Source: CAXRBC01 sp041158045
GTDB lineage: Bacteria > Actinomycetota > Acidimicrobiia > Acidimicrobiales > Ilumatobacteraceae
Length of the DNA stretch: 27,999 nt
Direction: 5' to 3'
NCBI GenBank assembly: GCA_041158045.1
Contig: JBEBCD010000017.1
Span: forward strand, 1 to 27,999
Below the pieces are notes generated by a model, which was given only the letters and a program-made list of their open reading frames with translations, did no database searches and was not told the DNA's origin. This document shows, piece by piece, positions 7,102 to 13,747 of the stretch. The translations under genes and the position numbers were made by a program. How positions within the stretch are numbered: the stretch's first letter is position 1; every line of letters starts with the position of its first letter.

Positions 7102-8490
7102 GTGGCCGTGCGCCTCGCCGACGCGCTCGACGAGCTCGCCGCGCTGCTCGGCCCCCGGCTGACGCGCAACGCGACCGAGCTCGACCACCACTCCCACGAC
7201 GAGAGCCACCACCACCCGCACCCGCCCGACGCCGTCGCGTTCCCCGAGTCGACGGACGAGGTCGCCGCCGTCGTGCGCACCTGCCACCGCCACGGCGTGC
7301 CCGTCGTCCCGTGGGGCGTCGGCACGTCGCTCGAGGGCAACGCGACGCCGATCCACGGGGGCGTCTCGCTCGATCTCTCGCGCATGGACCGCGTCCTGCG
7401 CGTCGGCGTCGAGGACCTCGACTGCACGGTCCAGCCCGGCATCCGCCGCACGGTGCTCAACGCCGCGCTCGCCCCGCACGGCCTCTTCTTCCCCGTCGAC
7501 CCGGGCGCCGACGCGACGCTCGGCGGCATGGCCTCCACGGGGGCCTCCGGCACGACGACCGTCAAGTACGGCGCGATGCGCGACCTCGTGCTCGGCCTCA
7601 CGGTCGTGACCCCGACGGGCGAGGTCATCACCACGGCCCGGCGCGCCCGCAAGACCTCCGCCGGCTACGACCTCACGCACCTCTTCGTCGGCGCGGAGGG
7701 CACGCTCGGCGTCATCACCGAGCTGCACCTGCGGGTCTTCGGCATCCCCGAGGTCGTCGCCGCGGCCACCATCCGGTTCCCGACCGTGCGGGCCGCGGTC
7801 GACGGCGTCATCGAGACGATCCAGCTGGACCTCGGCGTCGCCCGCATCGAGCTCGTCGACGCCGACGCCGTCGCGGCGGTCAACGCCCACTCCGGCATCG
7901 ACCTCCCCGTGGCCCACCTGCTGCTCCTCGAGTTCCACGGCTCGGCCGCGTCCGTCGCCCACGACGTCGCCGCGGTGCGCGAGGTGCTCGAGCGCCACGG
8001 CGGCGCGGGGTACCGCGAGACGACCGACGCCGGCGAGCGGACCCGGCTCTGGCGGGCCCGCCACGAGGCGAGCACCGCGTGCCGCGCCATGCGCCCGGGC
8101 ACGGGCCGCTACGCGACCGACGTCTGCGTCCCCATCTCGCGCCTCGCCGACTGCATCGACGCCACGCGCGAGGACCTCGCGGCGTCGGGGATCTACGGCC
8201 CGATCATCGGCCACGTCGGCGACGGCAACTTCCACGTCCTCATCGCGGTCGACCCCGCCGACCCCGACGAGGTGCGCAGGGTCGACGCGTTCCACGCGCG
8301 GCTCGTGCGCCGCGCCCTCGCGATGGAGGGCACGTGCACGGGCGAGCACGGGATCGGCGTCGGCAAGATGCCGTACCTTGTCGAGGAGCTCGGCGCCGGC
8401 GCCGTCGACGTGATGTCGGCGATCAAGGCCGCGCTCGACCCCGCCGGGATCATGAACCCGGGCAAGGTCGTGCCCGCCCGCCGCGCGTAG
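7102..8490 (+). CDS. FAD-linked oxidase, D-lactate dehydrogenase (cytochrome) / GlcD-like
   Basis: 462 residues, full length for the soluble LDHD/GlcD type. The FAD-binding half shows PWGVGTSLEGN with GGVSLDLSRMDR, then VDPGADATLGGMASTGASG, the PP-binding loops of the vanillyl-alcohol-oxidase flavoprotein fold. The C-terminal half shows GHVGDGNFH (metal/substrate His) and GEHGIGVGK, both hallmarks of 2-hydroxyacid oxidation. It should oxidise a D-2-hydroxy acid (D-lactate, glycolate or similar) to the 2-oxo acid, passing electrons to cytochrome c or an electron-transfer flavoprotein. The GTG start at 7102 has TAGCGT 6 nt upstream. A His-rich N-terminal stretch (HHSHDESHHHPH) is common in this group. 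No GlcE/GlcF partners are visible. Confidence 0.9.
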   Translation: MAVRLADALDELAALLGPRLTRNATELDHHSHDESHHHPHPPDAVAFPESTDEVAAVVRTCHRHGVPVVPWGVGTSLEGNATPIHGGVSLDLSRMDRVLRVGVEDLDCTVQPGIRRTVLNAALAPHGLFFPVDPGADATLGGMASTGASGTTTVKYGAMRDLVLGLTVVTPTGEVITTARRARKTSAGYDLTHLFVGAEGTLGVITELHLRVFGIPEVVAAATIRFPTVRAAVDGVIETIQLDLGVARIELVDADAVAAVNAHSGIDLPVAHLLLLEFHGSAASVAHDVAAVREVLERHGGAGYRETTDAGERTRLWRARHEASTACRAMRPGTGRYATDVCVPISRLADCIDATREDLAASGIYGPIIGHVGDGNFHVLIAVDPADPDEVRRVDAFHARLVRRALAMEGTCTGEHGIGVGKMPYLVEELGAGAVDVMSAIKAALDPAGIMNPGKVVPARRA

Positions 8491-8520
8491 TCGGCGCACT
8501 GCCGGCGCCGCGCGTCGGCG

Positions 8521-9783
8521 TCAGCCCTTCTGCGTCCCGACCTTCAGGTCGCGGAACGGCGACTTCGCGTCGATCCCCACGTCCTTCGGCAGCCCGAGCA
8601 CCCGCTCGCCGACGATGTTGCGCATCACCTCGTCCGACCCGCCCGCGATCCGCATGCCGGGCGCCCCGAGCAGGAGCTGGCTCCACGCGTAGGTGCCCCA
8701 CTCCCCGGTGTCCGCCTGCAGTCGCGCCCCGAGCACCATCGCGACGAAGTCGTTGAGCCGCCGCTGGTTGTCCACGAGCGCCATCTTCGAGATCGACATC
8801 TCTGGGCCGGGCGTCTGGCCGGCGCGGATCTTGTCCATCGCGCGCTGGTTGTTGTACCCCGCGACCTTGCCGCGGATCCAGATGTCGGCCAGCCGGTCGC
8901 GCACGATCGGGTCGTCGCCCATCCCGAGGTGCCGCGCCATCGCCTGCACGCGGGTGAACATGCTCACCTCGCCGCCGCCCATCGTCCCGATCGCGGCCCG
9001 CTCGTTCATGAGCGTCGTGAGCGCCACCGACCACCCGCCGTGCACGTCGCCGAGCCGCATGTCGTCGCGCACGCGCACCTCGTTGAAGAACACCTCGTTG
9101 AAGCTCGCGCCCCCCGTCATCTGGCGCAGCGGCCGCACCTCCACGCCGGGCGCCCGCATGTCGACGATGAACGCGGTGATGCCCTTGTGCTTCGGCAGCC
9201 CCGGGTCGGTGCGGCACACGATCTCGCCGATGTCGCTGTAGTGCGCCCCGGAGGTCCACACCTTCTGGCCGGTGATCACCCACTCGTCGCCGTCGCGCTC
9301 GGCCTTGGTCTGCAGCGAGGCGAGGTCGCTCCCGGCGCCGGGCTCGGAGAAGAGCTGGCACGCCACGATGTCGGCGCGCCACAGCGGGCGCAGGTACCGC
9401 TCGCGTGCCGCCGGCGTCGCGTGCGCGAGGATCGTCGGCGCCACCATCCCGAGCCCGATCTGGAAGATCCCCTGGTTCGGCACCTTGTACTGCGACTCGA
9501 GTCGCTGGTACGCCCGCTCGTGCGCCGCCGACAGCCCCGCGCCGCCGTACTCGGTCGGCCCACTGATCCAGCCGTACCCGGCGTCGAACTTCGTGGTGCG
9601 CCACGCCTTCGCCGCGCGCACGATCTCCTCCTCCGCCTCGCGCGAACGCTCCTCGAACATCGCGACGTTGTCGGATCCCTCGCCCCAGCGAAATGCCGTC
9701 GCGGCGCCCTTGCGCTCCGCGTGCGCGTCCAGGAAGCGCTGCGCCGCGACGGAGAACTCCTCGAGATCCCCCCGCGCCGTCAT
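8521..9783 (-). CDS. Acyl-CoA dehydrogenase (FadE family)
   Basis: 420 residues. The N-terminal helical domain is followed by CQLFSEPGAGSDLASL, the FAD-binding strand of the beta domain, then VITGQKVWTSGAHYSD, and the C-terminal helical domain ends with IAGGSDEVMRNIVGERVL, in which the Glu of DEVMRN is in the position used as catalytic base by part of the family. It should introduce an alpha-beta double bond into an acyl-CoA. The pattern fits the heteromeric/long-chain actinobacterial FadE groups involved in lipid or steroid side-chain catabolism, but chain specificity cannot be assigned and no beta-oxidation partner is nearby. ATG at 9783; see the overlapping 12-codon leader candidate. It converges on the flavoprotein gene, leaving a 30-bp gap. 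Confidence 0.92.
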   Translation of the reverse strand: MTARGDLEEFSVAAQRFLDAHAERKGAATAFRWGEGSDNVAMFEERSREAEEEIVRAAKAWRTTKFDAGYGWISGPTEYGGAGLSAAHERAYQRLESQYKVPNQGIFQIGLGMVAPTILAHATPAARERYLRPLWRADIVACQLFSEPGAGSDLASLQTKAERDGDEWVITGQKVWTSGAHYSDIGEIVCRTDPGLPKHKGITAFIVDMRAPGVEVRPLRQMTGGASFNEVFFNEVRVRDDMRLGDVHGGWSVALTTLMNERAAIGTMGGGEVSMFTRVQAMARHLGMGDDPIVRDRLADIWIRGKVAGYNNQRAMDKIRAGQTPGPEMSISKMALVDNQRRLNDFVAMVLGARLQADTGEWGTYAWSQLLLGAPGMRIAGGSDEVMRNIVGERVLGLPKDVGIDAKSPFRDLKVGTQKG

Positions 9784-9818
9784 CGGCGATCCGCCACGAT
9801 GGTGCGACGCCGCGACAT
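9780..9818 (-). CDS. Candidate leaderless leader ORF, 12 residues, coupled to the acyl-CoA dehydrogenase
   Basis: On the minus strand TACGGT (9830-9825) is followed after exactly 6 nt by an ATG (9818) opening the frame MSRRRTIVADRR, whose TGA (9782-9780) overlaps the ATG of the acyl-CoA dehydrogenase as ATGA. The hexamer-to-start spacing is identical to that at imuA', dnaE2 and the FmdB gene. It may serve to load ribosomes onto the downstream start, which has no visible Shine-Dalgarno sequence. The peptide is too short for homology and chance is possible. Confidence 0.35.
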   Translation of the reverse strand: MSRRRTIVADRR

Positions 9819-9851
9819 GGTCCGACCGTACCGCCGCCCGTCGCGCGCTCG

Positions 9852-9865
9852 CTAATCTCTGCGCC
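9852..9865 (+). promoter_or_regulatory. Candidate -10 element of the NifU-N-like gene
   Basis: TAATCT at 9853-9858 lies 7 nt before the GTG at 9866, predicting a leaderless transcript. It is divergent from the candidate acyl-CoA dehydrogenase promoter at 9830-9825. Confidence 0.45.
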
Positions 9866-10180
9866 GTGGGTCAGCCCGTCGCCGTCCGCCGCATCGCATC
9901 CGCCGACCCGCGCCTCCTGCGCTTCGAGCTCAACCGCGCGCTCACCGGCCAGGGACACGAGCGCTTCGCGAGCCCCTCGCAGGCGGTCGGCCCGCGCCCC
10001 GCGGCCGAGCTCGCGCGCCGCCTCTTCGCCACCGGGGCCGCCGAGACGATCCACGTGATGTCCAACGTGGTGACCGTCCGCCTCGCCCCCGGCGCCTCGG
10101 GGGACGCGATCACCCCCGTCCTCGAGCGCCTGTACGAGTACTGGAAGCCCGGCATGACCCCCACGGTCTCGGCCTCCTAG
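9866..10180 (+). CDS. NifU/Nfu N-terminal-domain-like small protein
   Basis: 104 residues. The order DPRLLRFELNRALTGQG, then HERFASPSQA, then RRLFATGAAETIHVMSNVVTVRL, followed by a helical EYW segment, is that of the Nfu N-terminal domain (PNxNxxKF...G...F.S...A..LF...GV..V.....F.TV). The C-terminal Fe-S scaffold domain with CxxC is absent and the protein has no cysteine, so it cannot hold a cluster alone. In full Nfu proteins this domain mediates partner binding; stand-alone copies are of unknown role. GTG at 9866 is chosen for its position 7 nt after TAATCT. Confidence 0.75.
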   Translation: MGQPVAVRRIASADPRLLRFELNRALTGQGHERFASPSQAVGPRPAAELARRLFATGAAETIHVMSNVVTVRLAPGASGDAITPVLERLYEYWKPGMTPTVSAS

Positions 10181-10229
10181 CCCCGTCGCGGGCCGCCCGC
10201 TCGGTCGCGCACCGGCGCGGCCCCGCGCC

Positions 10230-10244
10230 TACCGTCGTCCCTCG
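10230..10244 (+). promoter_or_regulatory. Candidate -10 element of the B12-binding regulator
   Basis: TACCGT at 10230-10235 is 9 nt before the GTG at 10245. The upstream gap from 10181 holds no other motif I can support, and there is no LexA box here. Confidence 0.4.
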
Positions 10245-11099
10245 GTGAGTTCCGCGATCACCCTCCACGACGCCGCGCGCGTCCTCAAGGTCCACTACAT
10301 GACGGTGTACCGCTACATCCGCCAGGGCCGCCTGCCCGCGACGCAGGTCGGGCGCGAGTGGCGCATCGAGCGCACGGACCTCGCCGAGTTCCGCGCCGCC
10401 CGCCGCACGAGCCGCCCCGCCGCGCGCACGAGTGGCGGTACCCGCCGCACACCGCCTCCCGCCCCGGCCGACTGGGTCGGGCGTCTCGAGGCGAGCCTCC
10501 TCGCGGGCGACGAGCGCGGCGCGCTCGGCGTCCTCGAGTCCGCGCTCGCGGCCGGCCACGACCTCTACGGCGCGTACCTCGACGTGCTCGGCCCGGCCCT
10601 CGCACGCATCGGCGAGCGCTGGGCCACGGGCCGGCTCGACATCTTCGAGGAGCACCGCGCCACCGGCATCGCGCAGCGCATCCTCGGTCAGATCGGCCCG
10701 CGCTTCGCGCCGCGCGGGCGGCGCCGCGGCACGGTGCTCATCGGCGCGCCCGCCGGCGAGCACCACGGTCTCCCGATCGCGATGACCGCCGATCTCATGC
10801 GCCACGAGGGCTGGCGCGTGTCCGACGTCGGCGCCGACATGCCGGCCGAGGCGTTCGCCGCGGCCGCGCGGCGGGCCGACGACCTCGTCGCCGTGTGCGT
10901 GGGCGTCACGATGCGCGCCGCGCTCCCCGCCGCCCGCGCCGCGATCGCCGCGGTGCGCCGCGACGCGGCCGACGTCCCCTGCTTCGTCGGCGGCGCCGCC
11001 GTCACGTGCGAGGGTGACGCCCTCGGCCTCGGCGCGCACCGCTGGGCGTCCTCCCCGCGCGACCTCGTCGCCGCATTGGAGACCCTCGCGACGCACTGA
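10245..11099 (+). CDS. CarH-like B12-binding transcriptional regulator with excisionase-type HTH
   Basis: 284 residues. Residues 4-50 are a helix-turn-helix of the excisionase/HTH_17 type (LHDAARVLKVHYMTVYRYIRQG, then GREWRI). After an Ala/Arg/Pro linker, residues 76-160 form a B12-binding cap-like four-helix region with Trp126 and Glu136-His137, the W-x9-EH motif that in CarH covers the upper adenosyl face of cobalamin. Residues 161-284 are a cobalamin-binding Rossmann domain: E172-x-H174 gives the lower axial His, though the following Gly of the ExHxxG motif is Pro177; VGVTM and FVGG match the SxL and GG loops. CarH binds adenosylcobalamin as a tetramer and falls apart in light, releasing DNA. 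The same logic is likely but unproven. The gene ends 45 bp before imuA'. B12 domains are secure; light sensing is inference. Confidence 0.9.
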   Translation: MSSAITLHDAARVLKVHYMTVYRYIRQGRLPATQVGREWRIERTDLAEFRAARRTSRPAARTSGGTRRTPPPAPADWVGRLEASLLAGDERGALGVLESALAAGHDLYGAYLDVLGPALARIGERWATGRLDIFEEHRATGIAQRILGQIGPRFAPRGRRRGTVLIGAPAGEHHGLPIAMTADLMRHEGWRVSDVGADMPAEAFAAAARRADDLVAVCVGVTMRAALPAARAAIAAVRRDAADVPCFVGGAAVTCEGDALGLGAHRWASSPRDLVAALETLATH

Positions 11100-11117
11100 C
11101 GGCCGCCCCGTCGCACA

Positions 11118-11144
11118 CGAACATACGTTCGCTACAGTGCCGGC
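11118..11144 (+). promoter_or_regulatory. LexA (SOS) box and -10 element of imuA'
   Basis: CGAACATACGTTCG at 11118-11131 fits the actinobacterial LexA consensus CGAACRNRYGTTCG exactly. One base later TACAGT (11133-11138) forms a -10, and 6 nt after it the GTG of imuA' begins at 11145. LexA bound here would block RNA polymerase directly, giving DNA-damage induction of a leaderless mRNA. Confidence 0.88.
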
Positions 11145-11741
11145 GTGCCCACCCCCGCGCCGGCGTTCCCCGTCCCCGACGACCTGCGCGACGCCGTCGG
11201 CCTCGTCGACCTCCCGCGCGGCCGCACGCTGCACTGCGCCGGCGACGCGTGCCTCTCGCTCGCGCTCTCGCTCGTCGCCCCCGCCACGCGCCTCGGCGCG
11301 TGGCTCGCCGTCGTCGGCATCCCCGCGCTCGGCGCGCAGGCCGCCGCCGAGCAGGGCGTCGCGCTGGAGCGCACGGTCTTCGTCCACCCGCCCGCGGGCG
11401 GCACCGAGTGGGCGGCCAGCCTCGCCGCGCTCGTCGAGGGCTTCGACGTCGCGCTCGTCGGCGCCGCACCGTCGCTCCCGGCGACGCTCGTGCGCCGTCT
11501 CCAGGCCCGCGTCCAGGCGCGACGTGCACTCCTCGTGCTCGTCGACGTCGCCGCCGCCTGGCCCGGCGCGCGCCCGGCCGCCCCGTGGGCCCCGCCCGAC
11601 CTCGCGCTGCGCGCCACCACCCGCGCGTGGGAGGGCCTCGAGCACGGCGCGGGGCACCTGCGCCGCCGCCAGATCGCCGTGCGCGTCGACGGCCGCCGCG
11701 CCGGGCCGCCGCGGGAGCATCTCCTGTGGCGGCCCGCGTGA
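11145..11741 (+). CDS. imuA': ImuA' RecA-like mutasome accessory protein
   Basis: 198 residues from GTG. It has the degenerate RecA-like pattern of actinobacterial ImuA': LGAWLAVVGIPALGAQAAAEQGV-LERTVFVHPP, a strand FDVALVGA, and the C-terminal RTTRAWEGLEHGAGHLRRRQI ending in a strand typical of the family. There is no Walker A (GxxxxGK), so it should not hydrolyse ATP like RecA. In mycobacteria ImuA' works with ImuB and DnaE2 in SOS mutagenesis across damaged bases. It is somewhat short for the family. The start is fixed by the SOS promoter; the stop overlaps the GTG of imuB (GTGA), implying coupled translation. Identification rests on position and pattern together. Confidence 0.85.
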   Translation: MPTPAPAFPVPDDLRDAVGLVDLPRGRTLHCAGDACLSLALSLVAPATRLGAWLAVVGIPALGAQAAAEQGVALERTVFVHPPAGGTEWAASLAALVEGFDVALVGAAPSLPATLVRRLQARVQARRALLVLVDVAAAWPGARPAAPWAPPDLALRATTRAWEGLEHGAGHLRRRQIAVRVDGRRAGPPREHLLWRPA

Positions 11742-13126
11742 CCGCCCCGCCCCCGCCGCGCCTCGCCGTCGTCGAGGCGTCCGCGGTGCGCTGGGCCGAG
11801 GCCCTCGCGGCCATCGGCGAGTGGGTCCCGCTCCTCGAGCCCGCGGCGGAGGGCCGCTGCGTCTTCGCCGCCCGCGGCCCCGCCCGCGTCATGGGTGGCG
11901 AGGCCGAGATGGCCCGTCGCCTCGCCGCCCTCGTCGCGGCGCGTGCCCTCCCGGGCGCCGCGGCGCGCGTCGGGGTCGGCATCGCCGACTCCCGCGTCGC
12001 CGCGCTCGCCGCGGCCCGGGAGTCGGGCGAGGCCGGCGTGCCCGTGGTCGTCCCGCCGGGCGGCACCCCGGCGTGGCTGGCCCCGCGCTCGGTGCGGCTC
12101 CTCGCGCACTGCGCGGACGTCGACCCCGAGGTGGTCGGGCTCCTCGAGCGCCTCGGCCTCGCGCGCCTCGGGGACCTCGCCGCCCTCGAGGAGTCCCTCG
12201 TCGCCGGTCGGTTCGGCGTGCTCGGCCTCGAGATGCACCGCCTCGCCCGCGGCGACGACCGCCACCCCGCCGTCGTCGTCCCGCCCCCTCCGATCGAGTC
12301 GCGCCGCGAGGCGTTCGACGGCCCGATCCCCGAGGCCGCGCTCGTCGAGGCGGCCGCGGCGCGCCTCGCCGAGCCGTTCCTCGCGCACTTCGCGTCGCGG
12401 GGCGCGCTCGTCACGCACGTGGTCGTGCGCTGCGAGCACGAGTCGCCCGCGGGCGGCGGCGTCCTCGCGCGACTCTGGTACCTGCCCGAGGGCTGCACCG
12501 CCGCCGCCCTCGTCGAGCGCGTGCACTGGATGCTGCGCGACTGGCGGGGCGGCGGGGTGACCGCGCTCGAGCTGCGGGCCGAGGGCGCCCGGGCCGCGAC
12601 GGGCCGCCAGCTCGGGCTCTGGGGCGGCCTCGGCCCGGGCGACGACGCGGCCCTGCGCGCGATCGACCGCCTCCGCGCCACGCTCGGCGACGGCGCCCTG
12701 CGGGTCGCCGCCCCGTCCGGCGGCCGCGACCCCGGCGAGGCCTACGCCCTCGTCCCGCTCGGCGCGCGGGGCGACGCGCCCGCCGCATCGCCGCCCTGGC
12801 GCGGCGCCATCCCGCGACCCTCGCCCGCGCTCGTCGCCGCGCCGGGCGCCGCGATCGACGTGCGCGACGCGGCGGGCGCGAGCGTGCGGGTCAGCGCCCG
12901 CCACGAGCCGAGCGCCGACCCCGCCCGGGTGCGCATCGGCGCGCGCGACTACGACGTCGTCGGCTGGGCCGGCCCGTGGCCGGTGGAGGAGCGCTGGTGG
13001 GACCCGGTCCGCCGCCGCCGGCGCGCGCGCATGCAGGTGGTGGTGCGCGGCGACGGCGACGCGCACGTCGCGATGCTCGTCGCGCTCGAGGACGGCGCGT
13101 GGCGCGTCGCGGCCCTCTATGCCTGA
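11738..13126 (+). CDS. imuB: ImuB, catalytically dead Y-family polymerase homologue, N-terminally shortened
   Basis: 462 residues from a GTG overlapping the imuA' stop. The visible parts are the second half of the palm (CVFAARGPARVMGGE), a helix-hairpin-helix-like region (LLERLGLARLGDLAALE), the little finger domain, a clamp-binding motif QLGLWG (residues 291-296, cf. QLPLWG of mycobacterial ImuB), and a C-terminal DUF6504-like tail with WAGPWPVEERWWDP. The usual N-terminal opening of about 90-110 residues (first palm strand LVVWCPDWP-like, plus most fingers) is missing, and imuA' occupies that DNA to its own natural C-terminus. ImuB needs no polymerase activity: it links DnaE2 and ImuA' to the sliding clamp, and those parts are kept. 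Confidence 0.88.
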   Translation: MTAPPPPRLAVVEASAVRWAEALAAIGEWVPLLEPAAEGRCVFAARGPARVMGGEAEMARRLAALVAARALPGAAARVGVGIADSRVAALAAARESGEAGVPVVVPPGGTPAWLAPRSVRLLAHCADVDPEVVGLLERLGLARLGDLAALEESLVAGRFGVLGLEMHRLARGDDRHPAVVVPPPPIESRREAFDGPIPEAALVEAAAARLAEPFLAHFASRGALVTHVVVRCEHESPAGGGVLARLWYLPEGCTAAALVERVHWMLRDWRGGGVTALELRAEGARAATGRQLGLWGGLGPGDDAALRAIDRLRATLGDGALRVAAPSGGRDPGEAYALVPLGARGDAPAASPPWRGAIPRPSPALVAAPGAAIDVRDAAGASVRVSARHEPSADPARVRIGARDYDVVGWAGPWPVEERWWDPVRRRRRARMQVVVRGDGDAHVAMLVALEDGAWRVAALYA

Positions 13127-13134
13127 CGCCTCGG

Positions 13135-13147
13135 TACCGTGGCGGCC
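13135..13147 (+). promoter_or_regulatory. Candidate -10 element before the NUDIX gene
   Basis: TACCGT at 13135-13140, 7 nt before the GTG at 13148, has the leaderless spacing seen elsewhere. The other in-frame GTG, at 13139, lies inside this hexamer, so it argues for 13148 as start if the promoter is real. Confidence 0.35.
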
Positions 13148-13747
13148 GTGACGACGACCGCCGGCGCGGCCCGGACGGGGGACGGCGACGACGCCGGCGC
13201 GTCCTTCGTCCGCGACCTGCTCGACGACCTCGCGCGCCGCGCACCCTGCGACGAGCGGGAGCGCGCGTCCATCGCGCGCTTCCGCGCGCTCGCGCCGCGC
13301 CTCGCGCGGCCCTTCGACGAGCACGCGGACCCCGTCCACGTGACGAGCTCGGCCATCGTCGTCGGCCCCCGCGGCGTCGTGCTCCACCTGCACAAGCGGC
13401 TCGGCATGTGGCTGCAGCCCGGCGGCCACGTCGACGCGGGCGAGTCGGCGCCCGATGCCGCGCTGCGCGAGGCGCGCGAGGAGACGGGGCTCGCCGTGCG
13501 CCACCCGGGCGGCGTGCCCGCGCTCATCCACGTCGACGTGCACCCGGGCCCGCGCGGCCATACGCACCTCGACCTGCGGTACCTGCTCGAGGCGACGACG
13601 GAGGCCTTCGCGCCGGCGGCGGGGGAGTCGACGGAGGTCCGCTGGTTCGGCTGGGACGAGGCGATCGCGGCGGCCGACGAGGGGGCGAGGGGCGCCCTGC
13701 GCGTGGCGAACACACGTTCGCTACCGTGGCGCCGTGCGGGGGACTGA
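13148..13747 (+). CDS. NUDIX hydrolase in the SOS mutasome cluster
   Basis: 199 residues from GTG 13148 (GTG 13139 would add three). The NUDIX box is complete: GHVDAGE-x7-REAREETGL, with the metal-binding REXXEE Glu residues. Before it lies VTSSAIVVGPRGVVLHLHKRLGMWLQPGG, the usual substrate-side strand and turn. An N-terminal helical extension of about 60 residues precedes the fold. NUDIX enzymes hydrolyse nucleoside diphosphates linked to another group; a role in cleaning oxidised dNTPs (MutT-like) would suit the neighbours but cannot be shown. It follows imuB by 21 nt and so may be SOS-induced by read-through. Its 3' end carries the LexA box of dnaE2 and overlaps the dnaE2 start by 14 nt. 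Confidence 0.9.
   Translation: MTTTAGAARTGDGDDAGASFVRDLLDDLARRAPCDERERASIARFRALAPRLARPFDEHADPVHVTSSAIVVGPRGVVLHLHKRLGMWLQPGGHVDAGESAPDAALREAREETGLAVRHPGGVPALIHVDVHPGPRGHTHLDLRYLLEATTEAFAPAAGESTEVRWFGWDEAIAAADEGARGALRVANTRSLPWRRAGD
13707..13733 (+). promoter_or_regulatory. LexA (SOS) box and -10 element of dnaE2, inside the NUDIX coding sequence
   Basis: CGAACACACGTTCG at 13707-13720 matches CGAACRNRYGTTCG. TACCGT (13722-13727) starts one base after the box plus one, and the GTG of dnaE2 follows 6 nt later at 13734. Every distance equals that at imuA' (box, 1 nt, hexamer, 6 nt, GTG). The whole element lies within the last codons of the NUDIX gene. Confidence 0.87.

Noticed and set aside
5527..8499. 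A very long open frame on the minus strand opposite the oxygenase, phosphoesterase and flavoprotein genes.
   Set aside because: It is the antisense frame of three genes with complete family motifs; its translation is low-complexity Arg/Asp/Val/Gly-rich, as expected for shadows in GC-rich DNA.
11249..11737. An upstream extension of the imuB frame that might supply its missing N-terminus.
   Set aside because: The extension is Arg/Ala/Pro-rich with no Y-family palm motif such as a CPDWP-like strand; the DNA encodes imuA' in its own frame.
11132..13567. Long minus-strand open frame across imuA', imuB and the NUDIX gene.
   Set aside because: Compositional shadow without any recognisable motif; the plus-strand genes have clear family signatures, promoters and LexA boxes.
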